Source: Halomonas sp. 7T (GTDB lineage: Bacteria; Pseudomonadota; Gammaproteobacteria; Pseudomonadales; Halomonadaceae). From it: a stretch of 64,000 nt of DNA. Below, in pieces: positions 27,191-36,976 of the stretch. Below the pieces are notes generated by a model. It saw only the letters and a list, made by a program, of their open reading frames with translations. It made no database searches and was not told where the DNA came from. The stretch's first letter is position 1, and each line of letters opens with the position of its first letter. The translations under genes and the position numbers were made by a program. The stretch is taken from the NCBI RefSeq assembly GCF_025643255.1, contig NZ_CP087112.1, forward strand, positions 1,860,001-1,924,000, written 5' to 3'.

Positions 27191-28341
27191 TGAGAGGCCT
27201 CCTTAATAGCTTGGCGTAGGCCTTCGCTTAAACAGTCATCACGCCAGCCTTTTAAGGGCGTTAGCGATTCACCGGCAAGCTGCTGCATCACCATCGCTTC
27301 AATATCACGACGACGAAGCAGCAGCTCCGGCGCCACGCCTAACGCGACTGCTTTATCGGTAACTACCTTTTTCACGGCTTTAAAACGCCGCTTAAACGCT
27401 GGCTGCATAGGGTCTGGCCACGGCGCTGGAAGGTCATTCTCATCACATTGGTGGGCCTGCTTTACTAAAGCGAGCAGCGCATCACCCTCTTTTTTAACCA
27501 GCGTTGGTTTCACACCCTCAACATCCGCCAGCTCATAGCGATTTTTGGGCATGGCTTCCGCTATGGCGAACAACAGCTTATCGCTGACGAGCCAGTTACG
27601 CGGCAAATCTCTACGACGGGTTTCGCCTTCACGCCATATCGTCATCAGGCGATAAGCTTCTAGCTGACGCGGAGAAAGACGCCAAAGCTGACGGTGGCGA
27701 GTAAACCATTGACCATCACTTTCGACACTTCTACCCGCTTGCTCAATCAGCGTCGCGCACTCCTCCTCAAGCCAAGGCCGCCGCCCTAGCCGCTCAAGTT
27801 TTTCTGACTGCAGCTGCCACACTTTCAACAAGTAGATAACATCCAGGGCCGCGTATTCGCACTGAGAAGACGTCAATGGACGCACCAGCCAATTGGAGCG
27901 CGTTTCTTCTTTGGGTAGTGTTTCGCCCATCCATAGCTCAACAAGTTTCTGGTAACCCATTCCTGGGTTCTCACCCAAAAACGCCTGCGCGACTTGCGTG
28001 TCAACCAATGGTGTGGGCAATACGCCCGCCCAGTGCTGAAACACCTCCAGATCTTCACTACATGCATGCAGCAGCTTTATCGCGTCGTTTTGCAAGAGCT
28101 GGCGAAATGCGTCAGTACACGGCGTGGTCAGCGGGTCTACCAGGTAGGCCTGCTCTCCCGCAGTAAACTGGAGTAGCGCCGGCACCGGAAAAAACGTGTT
28201 TTCTCGAAAAAACTCGGTATCTAATGCGACAACCGGTTCATCGGCAACCTGTGCGCAGGCGTTGTCAAGCGCTTCGGCGGTATCAATCCATTGATATAAA
28301 GGAGTAGTTAAAGAGGACAAGAGACACTTCCAGATTGGCAC
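27187..28341 (-). CDS. rnd: Ribonuclease D
   Basis: 3'-5' exoribonuclease involved in tRNA 3' maturation. The DEDDy active site is visible: ALDTEFFRENT (DxE), the central LHACSEDLEVFQHW and YAALDVIYLL. An HRDC domain lies in the middle (about 220-300). Up to 384 residues from GTG 28341; a TTG at 28320 with GGAAG six bases upstream is a serious alternative and fits the E. coli N-terminus well. It is first in the coupled four-gene unit. Confidence 0.92.
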   Translation of the reverse strand: MPIWKCLLSSLTTPLYQWIDTAEALDNACAQVADEPVVALDTEFFRENTFFPVPALLQFTAGEQAYLVDPLTTPCTDAFRQLLQNDAIKLLHACSEDLEVFQHWAGVLPTPLVDTQVAQAFLGENPGMGYQKLVELWMGETLPKEETRSNWLVRPLTSSQCEYAALDVIYLLKVWQLQSEKLERLGRRPWLEEECATLIEQAGRSVESDGQWFTRHRQLWRLSPRQLEAYRLMTIWREGETRRRDLPRNWLVSDKLLFAIAEAMPKNRYELADVEGVKPTLVKKEGDALLALVKQAHQCDENDLPAPWPDPMQPAFKRRFKAVKKVVTDKAVALGVAPELLLRRRDIEAMVMQQLAGESLTPLKGWRDDCLSEGLRQAIKEASQ

Positions 28342-28374
28342 AACCGCCGTAGCGTTTGCGTTCTTTTATAGGGG

Positions 28375-28980
28375 TCAATCGCTGGCGAAGGGCTGGCGAC
28401 CATTAAATGCGCGGCTCAGAGTACCGCCATCCACGTACTCAAGCTCGCCCCCCATGGGTACACCATACGCTAGCCGGGAGAATTTAACGCCATAATGGGC
28501 AAGCTGCGACGCAATATAGTGAGCCGTTGCCTCACCCTCAACCGTGGGATTCGTCGCCAGCACCACTTCACTTATAGCACCTTCCGCTACTCGCGCTTCG
28601 AGCACGTCTAAACCAATGGCATCCGGCCCAATGCCGTCAAGCGGAGACAGGTGACCATGCAGCACAAAGTAGCGGCCCTGAAATCCGCCAGCTTCTTCAA
28701 TAGCCAGCTGGTCAGCGGGTGACTCAACCACGCACAAAAGCGCAACATCACGTCGGGGGCTTTGGCAAAGAGCGCAGATATCCGCTTCTGTCAGGGTTCG
28801 ACAGCGCTGGCAATAGCCCACCTCTTCGATGGCCTGCTGAATAATAGCAGCTAACCGCTGCCCGCCTGGACGCTCTCGCTCTAAAAGGTGCATAGCCATG
28901 CGTTGGGCCGTTTTCGGCCCAACGCCTGGCAGCACACGAAAAGCATCCATGAGCTGCTCTACCAGCGGAGAAAATCGCAT
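28375..28980 (-). CDS. recR: Recombination protein RecR
   Basis: A 201-residue recombination mediator that loads RecA with RecF/RecO. N-terminal helix-hairpin-helix ([17 protein letters not shown]), C4 zinc finger [16 protein letters not shown] (about 57-72), Toprim domain ([16 protein letters not shown]) and C-terminal Walker-B-like region ([13 protein letters not shown]) are all in the normal order. It follows ybaB by 3 bp. Confidence 0.97.
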   Translation of the reverse strand: MRFSPLVEQLMDAFRVLPGVGPKTAQRMAMHLLERERPGGQRLAAIIQQAIEEVGYCQRCRTLTEADICALCQSPRRDVALLCVVESPADQLAIEEAGGFQGRYFVLHGHLSPLDGIGPDAIGLDVLEARVAEGAISEVVLATNPTVEGEATAHYIASQLAHYGVKFSRLAYGVPMGGELEYVDGGTLSRAFNGRQPFASD

Positions 28981-28983
28981 GGT

Positions 28984-29310
28984 TTAAAACGGCATCTTAA
29001 AACCGGGCGGCAAGTTCAAGCCGGCCGTCGCTTCTTCCATTTTTGCCTTTGAGCTAACTTCTACTTTGCGCACAGCATCATTTACCGCAGCGGCAAGTAA
29101 GTCTTCCAAAAGCTCTTTATCTTCTTCCATGACGCTCGGATCAATCGTCACGTTGCTAACGTCGTGGCGGCCATTCATGGTGACCTTTACCATACCGGCG
29201 CCCGCTTCACCCTGCACTTCAGCTTTAGCAACCTCTTCTTGCACCTGCTGCATTTTTTCCTGCATCTCTTGGGCTTGCTTCATGATGTTGCCCATTCCAC
29301 CTTTGAACAT
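28984..29310 (-). CDS. ybaB: Nucleoid-associated protein YbaB/EbfC
   Basis: A 108-residue dimeric DNA-binding protein. It has an N-terminal Met/Gln/Glu-rich helix ([20 protein letters not shown]), the core [20 protein letters not shown] and a C-terminal [10 protein letters not shown]. It lies between dnaX and recR as in most gammaproteobacteria, 51 bp after dnaX with its own AGGAGA site. Confidence 0.96.
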   Translation of the reverse strand: MFKGGMGNIMKQAQEMQEKMQQVQEEVAKAEVQGEAGAGMVKVTMNGRHDVSNVTIDPSVMEEDKELLEDLLAAAVNDAVRKVEVSSKAKMEEATAGLNLPPGFKMPF

Positions 29311-29361
29311 GCGGTTATCTCCTGAAAGGTATTAAATATGCTTAAAGTGTTAAACAGCCGA

Positions 29362-31227
<1,866 letters not shown>

Positions 31228-31334
31228 TGAGCAGAATTTCCTTTGGCGGGCTGAGGTCTATACGTGACAAAACACCATTCTAGCGGCTGGGCTTACGCCC
31301 GCCAACCGCACAGCCCTTTGGCACAGGCATTACC

Positions 31335-31685
31335 TTATGCGCTATCGCCGCTCTCAGCAGTACCCGCACGCTGGGCAGCTTCTTTAACCAATTTTTCGAG
31401 CTCACCATTTTGATGCATCTCGATGACGATATCGCAGCCGCCCACTAACTCGCCTTCGACCCATAGCTGGGGGAACGTCGGCCAGTTAGCAATTTTCGGT
31501 AGCTCGGCGCGAATATCCGGGTTATCCAAGACGTTTACGAAAGCAAAGCGCTCGCCACAGCTCATCAACGCTTGAACAGTTTGCGCAGAAAAACCGCACT
31601 GCGGTAACTGCGGAGAGCCTTTCATGTAGATAAGAATCGGGTTTTCGCTAATTTGGCGCTGAATATTTTCGGCAGTCGTGCTCAT
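31335..31685 (-). CDS. grxD: Monothiol glutaredoxin Grx4
   Basis: A 116-residue glutaredoxin with the monothiol active site CGFS (in LPQCGFSAQ), the preceding YMKGSPQ and the glutathione-binding WPTFPQLWV and GGCDIV. The family carries [2Fe-2S] clusters with BolA partners. ATG 31685 has the better spacing from AGGAG; the adjacent ATG 31688 is also in frame. It is encoded 107 bp upstream of dnaX on the same strand. Confidence 0.95.
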   Translation of the reverse strand: MSTTAENIQRQISENPILIYMKGSPQLPQCGFSAQTVQALMSCGERFAFVNVLDNPDIRAELPKIANWPTFPQLWVEGELVGGCDIVIEMHQNGELEKLVKEAAQRAGTAESGDSA

Positions 31686-31919
31686 CATATGCTCCTAACA
31701 TTACATAGTGGGATTCAAGCCAGTTTACGCTATTCGTCCACCGGCTTTAACCTTATGGCCACGTGTCACTCTTGTTGCATTACCAGTATTGCGTTACCCG
31801 CCAATACTTGAGCAAACTACTCAGCCATATCCTGTGGGCGCCATTCTACGCATGCTGCTCGCGTTGCGCATCCCCTGCCGCATCGCTAGGATAGGGTTTT
31901 TGCGCGGAGAGAAGTCACC

Positions 31920-32840
31920 ATGGCGACACGCCATTTCCTTACCCTGCTGGATTTATCACCCGATGAGTTGGCGTATTTGATTCAGCGTGCCATCAAAATC
32001 AAAAACGACCTAAAAGCCAACGGCCCCGTTTATACGCCTCTGCCTAACCGCACGCTGGCGATGATTTTTGAAAAATCGTCGACGCGTACCCGCGTATCAT
32101 TTGAAACGGGCATGGCGCAGTTTGGCGGTCACGCGCTTTTTCTCTCTCCCCGCGACACCCAGCTGGGCCGTGGCGAACCGATCGAAGACACCGCTCGCGT
32201 GCTTTCAGAGATGGTCGATGCCGTCATGATCCGTACGTTTTCTCACGCCGGCTTGGAAGCCTACGCCAGCGCCAGCAGCGTGCCGGTGATCAACGCCTTG
32301 AGCGACGACTATCACCCCTGCCAGCTGTTAGCAGATGTGATGACCTGGACCGAGCTGCGTGGAAGCGTGCAAGGTCGCACCGCGGTATGGGTAGGCGATG
32401 GCAACAACATGTGCCACTCATGGATTAACGCGGCACGCCAATTTGGCTTTCAACTGCGCATTTGCTGCCCCAAAGGGTATGAACCCCGCGCCGATATTAT
32501 GGCCGCTGCCGGTGACTGCATCACACTACTCCATGACCCACATGCCGCCGCCAAGGATGCCGATCTGATCACCACCGATGTGTGGGCTTCCATGGGCCAA
32601 GAGGAAGAGCAGGCTAAGCGCGAAGCTGACTTTGCCAGCTTCCAGGTTACTGAAGCGATGCTCGACAGCGCTAAGCCAGACGCCCTCTTTTTACACTGCC
32701 TTCCCGCTCATCGCGGTGAAGAAATTAGCCATACGCTGCTTGATGACCCCCGCGCCGTGGTTTGGCAGGAGGCCGGCAACCGCCTGCATGCGCAAAAAGC
32801 ACTCATCGAGTTCCTGCTGCTTGGCAAAATAACCAATTAA
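31920..32840 (+). CDS. argF: Ornithine carbamoyltransferase
   Basis: Makes citrulline from ornithine and carbamoyl phosphate in arginine biosynthesis (anabolic type). The 306-residue protein has the carbamoyl-phosphate loop [10 protein letters not shown] (53-62), [12 protein letters not shown] (about 135), the ornithine loop DVWASMGQE and [10 protein letters not shown]. The ribosome site is GGAGAG. A strong terminator follows. No convincing ArgR box was found in the 231-bp upstream gap, which holds only a 7-bp inverted repeat (31785-31808). Confidence 0.97.
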   Translation: MATRHFLTLLDLSPDELAYLIQRAIKIKNDLKANGPVYTPLPNRTLAMIFEKSSTRTRVSFETGMAQFGGHALFLSPRDTQLGRGEPIEDTARVLSEMVDAVMIRTFSHAGLEAYASASSVPVINALSDDYHPCQLLADVMTWTELRGSVQGRTAVWVGDGNNMCHSWINAARQFGFQLRICCPKGYEPRADIMAAAGDCITLLHDPHAAAKDADLITTDVWASMGQEEEQAKREADFASFQVTEAMLDSAKPDALFLHCLPAHRGEEISHTLLDDPRAVVWQEAGNRLHAQKALIEFLLLGKITN

Positions 32841-32892
32841 CGACGGAATTAGTAAAAACGTCGTTAGAGAAAGAGTGGCATCAAACGCATAC

Positions 32893-32926
32893 AAAAATGC
32901 CTCGCTAGTGATAGCGAGGCATTTTT
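32893..32926. terminator. Bidirectional terminator between argF and tRNA-Ala
   Basis: Perfect 14-bp stem (AAAAATGCCTCGCT / AGCGAGGCATTTTT) with a 6-nt loop, flanked by A on one side and T on the other. It serves argF (+) and the tRNA-Ala gene (-). Confidence 0.93.
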
Positions 32927-32935
32927 GATAAAAAT

Positions 32936-33011
32936 TGGTGGAGCCTAGCGGGATCGAACCGCTGACCTCAACACTGCCAGTGTTGCGCTCTCCCAGCTGA
33001 GCTAAGGCCCC
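32936..33011 (-). tRNA. tRNA-Ala (anticodon GGC)
   Basis: A 76-nt cloverleaf: acceptor GGGGCCT pairing with AGGCTCC, D-loop TAGCTCAGCTGGGAGAGC, anticodon stem CAACA / TGTTG around loop CTGGCAG (anticodon GGC), T-arm GGTTCGATCC and encoded CCA end. Confidence 0.96.
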
Positions 33012-33038
33012 ACGTACTGCCGTTGCAGCAGCGGGCAA

Positions 33039-33067
33039 ATACTAGGCGAGAATTTGCCTATCGTCAA
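33039..33067 (-). promoter_or_regulatory. Promoter of tRNA-Ala
   Basis: Minus strand TTGACG (33067-33062), 17-bp spacer, TAGTAT (33044-33039), about 28 bp upstream of the tRNA. Spacing and sequence fit sigma-70. Confidence 0.65.
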
Positions 33068-33186
33068 GACAAAGCTTAGACAACCATGTTCTAATTCTCC
33101 TTTGCCAGGAGCTGTGGCACTCTATGGGGGCAGCATACCAGCCGAGCGCCAGTGTCCAAGAAGATTTTCATGCAGGAGTTTGCCTC

Positions 33187-33837
33187 TTGATCAACGTTTT
33201 AATCGCCGATGATCACCACCTGGTGAGAACCAGTATTGCGCACCTGCTAAACGAAGAAGCCGACATCAAGGTCGTCGGCGAAGTTGATGATGGTGAAAAC
33301 GCCGTTACTCAGTGCCGCATACTGAAACCCGATATTGTACTTATGGATATACGTATGCCCGGTATTGGCGGGCTTGAGGCCACACGACGCATTCATCGCA
33401 CGTTAGTGGACATCAAAGTTATTATTTTGACGGCCCACATGGAAGATAGCGTCCTGCGCCGTATGCTTGAGGCAGGTGCTTCAGGCTTTTTGAGCAAAGG
33501 TGCTGATGCCGCAGAAATGACCGACGCCATTCGCCAGGTTTTCCATGGGCGCCGCTATGTCAGCCAAGAGATTGCCCAGCGGCTAGCGCTGTCTCATTTT
33601 ACCGATGAAAATAATCCGTTTAGCCAACTATCGCACCGCGAGTTACAAATCGCGCTGATGATCGTTAATTGCCAGCGCGTCCAAGATATCTCCGACAGGC
33701 TGCACTTAAGCCCTAAAACCGTTAACACTTACCGGTATCGGCTGTTTGACAAGCTGCAGGTTGCCACTGACGTTGAACTGACCCATCTCGCCCTGCGTCA
33801 TGGGCTTGTCGAGGGCTTTGACCCCAGCCTGGGATAG
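33187..33837 (+). CDS. uvrY: Response regulator UvrY/GacA
   Basis: NarL/FixJ-type response regulator of the BarA/GacS pathway, which in relatives activates the small RNAs that titrate CsrA/RsmA. The 216-residue form starts at TTG 33187 (MINVLIADDHHLVR), preceded by AGGAG; this matches known GacA N-termini, whereas the ATG at 33124 adds 21 unrelated residues. Asp8, Asp9, phospho-acceptor Asp54 and the C-terminal LuxR helix-turn-helix (LSHRELQIALMI to SPKTVNTYRYRLFDKL) are intact. It lies 46 bp upstream of uvrC, the conserved gacA-uvrC pairing. Confidence 0.93.
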   Translation: MINVLIADDHHLVRTSIAHLLNEEADIKVVGEVDDGENAVTQCRILKPDIVLMDIRMPGIGGLEATRRIHRTLVDIKVIILTAHMEDSVLRRMLEAGASGFLSKGADAAEMTDAIRQVFHGRRYVSQEIAQRLALSHFTDENNPFSQLSHRELQIALMIVNCQRVQDISDRLHLSPKTVNTYRYRLFDKLQVATDVELTHLALRHGLVEGFDPSLG

Positions 33838-33883
33838 CCCTACCATCGCAGCTTCTGCCGTTTTGAAGCGCCGACACCCAGCT

Positions 33884-35698
33884 ATGACTTTTGATGCCAA
33901 GCAGTTTTTAAGCTCAGTAAGCACCTCTCCGGGTGTGTACAGAATGCTGGACGAGCAGCACAACACCCTCTATGTCGGCAAAGCCAAACGCTTAAAGGCG
34001 CGGCTTGCCAGCTATTTTCGTGGCCAGCTGAACACCAAAACCCAGGCAATGGTGGCACGAATTGCCGATATTCAAATTACCGTTACGCGCAGCGAAACCG
34101 AAGCATTGTTGCTCGAACAGACGCTGATTAAAGAGCTGCGGCCGCCCTACAACATCTTGTTAAGAGATGATAAGTCCTACCCCTTTGTGTTTGTGACCGA
34201 CCGTCATCCTTATCCTGCCCTTGAGTATAAGCGAGCTCGCCAGCGCCGTGACGATGGCCGCTACTTAGGCCCCTACCCCAGCAGCGGCGCGGTAAGAGAA
34301 AGCCTTGCACTTATGCAGAAAATTTTTCGCATTCGTAACTGCGAAGATAGCGTTTTTGCTCACCGTTCGCGCCCCTGCCTTCAGTTCCAAATCCAGCGCT
34401 GCAGCGCCCCCTGCGTAGACTACATCTCGCAGGAAGAGTACCGCCGCGACGTAGAGCATGCGGTTATGTGTCTTGAGGGCAAAAGCGAGCACGTCACGCA
34501 GGCACTGACTACTGATATGGAGGCCGCTAGCAACGCCTTAAATTTTGAAGAAGCTGCCCGCTTACGTGATCAAATACAGCAGCTTAGGCAACTGCAGCAG
34601 CGCCAGTTTGTCGATAATGAAAGCGGCGATGCCGATATTTTTGCGCTGGCCCAGCGACCGGGCGCACTCGGGGTATCAGTACTTAGCGTACGAGACGGGC
34701 GCTTGCTTGGCGCACGCCACCACATGCCTAAAAATGACTTAGACCTACCGCCGGAAATACTGCTTACCGAGGTTGTTAGCCAATACTATTTTGGCCAACC
34801 CCACAATGTGCCCAGCGAAGTGATCACTAGCCACCCGCTTGAAGACAGTGACCTACTCGCAAGCGCATTATCGCTACAAGCAGGTAAACGCGTCCGAGTC
34901 GCCAGCCAAGTACGTGGCCATCGGGCTCAGTGGCAACATTTAGCGATGACCAACGCCGAACAGCAGCTCGCCTCGCAACTGGCTAATAAAACGCAGCTCA
35001 CCCAGCGCTTTGAAGCACTGCAAAAAGCGCTAGCACTCGACAAAATCCCCGAGCGCCTCGAATGCTTCGATATTAGCCACAGCCAGGGCGAAGCGACGGT
35101 CGCTTCCTGCGTCGTCTTTGATCACCAAGGCCCCCGCAAAAGCGATTACCGCCACTTCCGTATCGAAGGGGTTGCCGCAGGCGATGATTATGCCGCCATG
35201 CAACAAGCGCTTACCCGGCGACTGAAACGTGTAAAAAGCGGCGAAGCCACTGCACCCGATGTGCTGATTGTCGATGGCGGCAAGGGGCAGCTCAATATGG
35301 CGCGGGGCGTGCTAACCGACCTTGACGTAACGAATATTATTTTGCTGGGCGTTGCCAAGGGTACGACGCGTAAAGCAGGGCTGGAAACGCTGTTCCTAGA
35401 AACTACCGATAATCCGCTGCCTCTCGACCCCGCCTCGCCTGCTCTGCATTTGATCCAGCACATTCGAGACGAGTCTCATCGCTTTGCCATCGCCGGGCAC
35501 CGCGCCCAACGAGATAAAGCACGACGCACCTCAACGCTACAAGACATTCCAGGTATTGGCCCTAAGCGCCGGCGTGAGCTGCTGAAATTTTTTGGCGGCT
35601 TACAGGGCGTCCAAAAGGCGAGCCGCGATGAACTGTTACGGGTGCCAGGCATTAACGCCGCCCTTGCAGAAACAATTTACACTGCGCTTAATGGATAA
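33884..35698 (+). CDS. uvrC: UvrABC system subunit C
   Basis: Dual-incision nuclease of nucleotide excision repair, 604 residues. GIY-YIG nuclease domain at the N-terminus (SPGVYRMLDEQHNTLYVGKAK), a small Cys motif (RPCLQFQIQRCSAPC), UvrB-binding region (LNFEEAARLRDQI), RNase H-like C-terminal nuclease (CFDISHSQGEATVAS, VDGGKGQL) and tandem helix-hairpin-helix (DIPGIGPKRRRELL). ATG 33884 is used; an in-frame ATG at 33800 would overlap uvrY and lacks homology. Confidence 0.97.
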   Translation: MTFDAKQFLSSVSTSPGVYRMLDEQHNTLYVGKAKRLKARLASYFRGQLNTKTQAMVARIADIQITVTRSETEALLLEQTLIKELRPPYNILLRDDKSYPFVFVTDRHPYPALEYKRARQRRDDGRYLGPYPSSGAVRESLALMQKIFRIRNCEDSVFAHRSRPCLQFQIQRCSAPCVDYISQEEYRRDVEHAVMCLEGKSEHVTQALTTDMEAASNALNFEEAARLRDQIQQLRQLQQRQFVDNESGDADIFALAQRPGALGVSVLSVRDGRLLGARHHMPKNDLDLPPEILLTEVVSQYYFGQPHNVPSEVITSHPLEDSDLLASALSLQAGKRVRVASQVRGHRAQWQHLAMTNAEQQLASQLANKTQLTQRFEALQKALALDKIPERLECFDISHSQGEATVASCVVFDHQGPRKSDYRHFRIEGVAAGDDYAAMQQALTRRLKRVKSGEATAPDVLIVDGGKGQLNMARGVLTDLDVTNIILLGVAKGTTRKAGLETLFLETTDNPLPLDPASPALHLIQHIRDESHRFAIAGHRAQRDKARRTSTLQDIPGIGPKRRRELLKFFGGLQGVQKASRDELLRVPGINAALAETIYTALNG

Positions 35699-35798
35699 AC
35701 CGACGCTTAACATGGATGCTGATCGCCAAGGGGGATAGAATACTCCCTCAGCAAGCACTCCATCTTTCATGACTCTCCGGCAAGGATCGCGCCCTGCG

Positions 35799-36347
35799 AT
35801 GAATATACCCAACATACTGACTCTGGCAAGAATCGTCTTTATCCCGCTACTGGTAGTACTGTTTTATCTGCCGTTTAGCTGGAGCATGCCCCTTGCAGCG
35901 GGGCTGTTTGCCCTGGCAGCAGTGACCGACTGGCTAGATGGCTATCTGGCCCGGCGCTGGAACCAGTCAACACCGTTTGGCGCTTTTCTAGACCCTGTTG
36001 CCGATAAGCTCATGGTGGCAGTCGCGTTGGCACTGTTAATAGAACGCTTCGACACCTTGGTCTTAACCCTACCTGCGCTGGTTATTATTGGCCGCGAGAT
36101 CGTCATATCAGCACTACGCGAATGGATGGCGGAAATGGGCAAACGCGGCATGGTGGCCGTTTCCTGGATCGGCAAGCTGAAAACCACGTTACAAATGGTG
36201 GCTATCCTTATTTTATTAGCCTTTCCACCTGGGCATGAGATTGCCTTATTTGGCGTTGTCGTGCTTTATGCGGCGGCTATCCTGACCCTATGGTCGATGA
36301 TTCAGTACCTAAAATCTGCATGGCCACACCTCAGTCGCTCAATGTAA
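35799..36347 (+). CDS. pgsA: CDP-diacylglycerol--glycerol-3-phosphate 3-phosphatidyltransferase
   Basis: Inner-membrane enzyme that makes phosphatidylglycerophosphate, the precursor of phosphatidylglycerol and cardiolipin. The 182-residue protein starts [12 protein letters not shown] and carries the CDP-alcohol phosphotransferase motif across [10 protein letters not shown] and [10 protein letters not shown]. It has about five membrane helices. It follows uvrC by 100 bp, as in E. coli and pseudomonads. An in-frame ATG at 35769 is the alternative start. Confidence 0.96.
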   Translation: MNIPNILTLARIVFIPLLVVLFYLPFSWSMPLAAGLFALAAVTDWLDGYLARRWNQSTPFGAFLDPVADKLMVAVALALLIERFDTLVLTLPALVIIGREIVISALREWMAEMGKRGMVAVSWIGKLKTTLQMVAILILLAFPPGHEIALFGVVVLYAAAILTLWSMIQYLKSAWPHLSRSM

Positions 36348-36389
36348 AAAAAGAGAGTATCTGATTGTGCTTGCTGATAAATTCATTGA

Positions 36390-36417
36390 TTGACAAGCTC
36401 GCCCTGATGCGTATAAT
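36390..36417 (+). promoter_or_regulatory. Consensus promoter of the tRNA-Gly-Cys-Leu cluster
   Basis: TTGACA (36390-36395), 16-bp spacer, TATAAT (36412-36417): both hexamers match sigma-70 consensus perfectly. A GC-rich discriminator (CGCCCTCG) follows, typical of stringently controlled stable-RNA promoters. The tRNA-Gly starts 15 bp downstream of the -10. Confidence 0.88.
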
Positions 36418-36432
36418 TCGCCCTCGAGTCGA

Positions 36433-36507
36433 GCGGGAATAGCTCAGTGGTAGAGCATCGCCTTGCCAAGGCGAGGGTCGGGAGTTCGAATCTCCTTTCC
36501 CGCTCCA
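36433..36507 (+). tRNA. tRNA-Gly (anticodon GCC)
   Basis: A 75-nt gene: acceptor GCGGGAA pairs with TTCCCGC, D-arm AGCTCAGTGGTAGAGC, anticodon stem CGCCT / AGGCG with loop TGCCA region (anticodon GCC), T-arm GGAGTTCGAATCTCC, discriminator T and encoded CCA. Confidence 0.96.
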
Positions 36508-36582
36508 ACTTGGATAGCGTGGTAAAGCAAGTGAGGGTCGTGAGCTGGAACGCCAGTCCGATCGATCTCCTTTCCCGCTCCA
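36508..36582 (+). pseudogene. Decayed tandem copy of tRNA-Gly
   Basis: Exactly one tRNA length (75 bp) directly after tRNA-Gly. It keeps recognisable D-arm sequence (GGATAGC then GTGGTAAAGCA), GAGGGTCG and the 3' end, which repeats the intact gene over 19 bp (36490-36508 and 36565-36583). The anticodon arm and most of the T-arm cannot fold. It looks like a tandem duplication that lost function. Confidence 0.65.
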
Positions 36583-36593
36583 ATGACTTGTTA

Positions 36594-36667
36594 GGCTGGA
36601 TGGCAGAGTGGTTATGCAGCGGACTGCAACTCCGTGTACGCCGGTTCGATTCCGACTCCAGCCTCCA
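36594..36667 (+). tRNA. tRNA-Cys (anticodon GCA)
   Basis: A 74-nt gene: acceptor GGCTGGA / TCCAGCC, anticodon stem GCGGA / TCCGT with loop CTGCAAC (anticodon GCA), T-arm CCGGTTCGATTCCG and encoded CCA. Confidence 0.95.
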
Positions 36668-36704
36668 TTTTCAGTGTAACGGCAGACTTCGTCTACGATA
36701 CACT

Positions 36705-36791
36705 GCCCGGATGGCGAAATTGGTAGACGCAAGAGACTTAAAATCTCTCGGAGGTAACTCCGTGCCGGTTCAAGTCCGGCTCCGGGCACCA
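36705..36791 (+). tRNA. tRNA-Leu (anticodon TAA)
   Basis: An 87-nt class II tRNA: acceptor GCCCGGA / TCCGGGC, anticodon stem AGAGA / TCTCT with loop CTTAAAA (anticodon TAA), long variable arm (CGGAGGTAACTCCG), T-arm CCGGTTCAAGTCCGG and encoded CCA. Confidence 0.96.
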
Positions 36792-36809
36792 TTTATTAGT
36801 TAAATATTT

Positions 36810-36845
36810 AAGCTGCGAGATCACCTGATCTACGCAGCTTTTTTG
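36810..36845 (+). terminator. Terminator after the tRNA cluster
   Basis: AAGCTGCG (36810-36817) pairs with CGCAGCTT (36833-36840) around an inner AGATCA / TGATCT stem, followed by a T-run. It closes the tRNA transcription unit before nadB. Confidence 0.9.
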
Positions 36846-36976
36846 TTTGCCTAATACTTCTATTGAGGCTAGCGAGCGATTTTTTCCCCGCACGCATCGC
36901 CAAGCGATTACGGTCACGCTATGATGCCTGCCTTATACCGCACAGCGCTTGATCGTGAGAAAAAGGAGCGGGGCCA

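Noticed and set aside
31785..31808. AGTATTG / CAATACT inverted repeat upstream of argF as an ArgR box
   Set aside because: Sequence and 10-bp spacing do not fit the ArgR consensus; too short to call.
31708..31980. 90-codon ORF running into argF
   Set aside because: Overlaps the argF start in another frame, with no ribosome site or recognisable sequence.
32691..33038. 115-codon minus-strand ORF
   Set aside because: It covers the tRNA-Ala gene, a terminator and the end of argF in antisense; not a gene.
36490..36583. tRNA 3'-end direct repeat as attL/attR of an integrated element
   Set aside because: The repeats are only 75 bp apart with no integrase or cargo; a decayed tRNA copy explains them better.
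36331..36792. 153-codon minus-strand ORF across the tRNA cluster
   Set aside because: It reads through three tRNA genes and their spacer on the opposite strand; repeated motifs in it come from tRNA arms.
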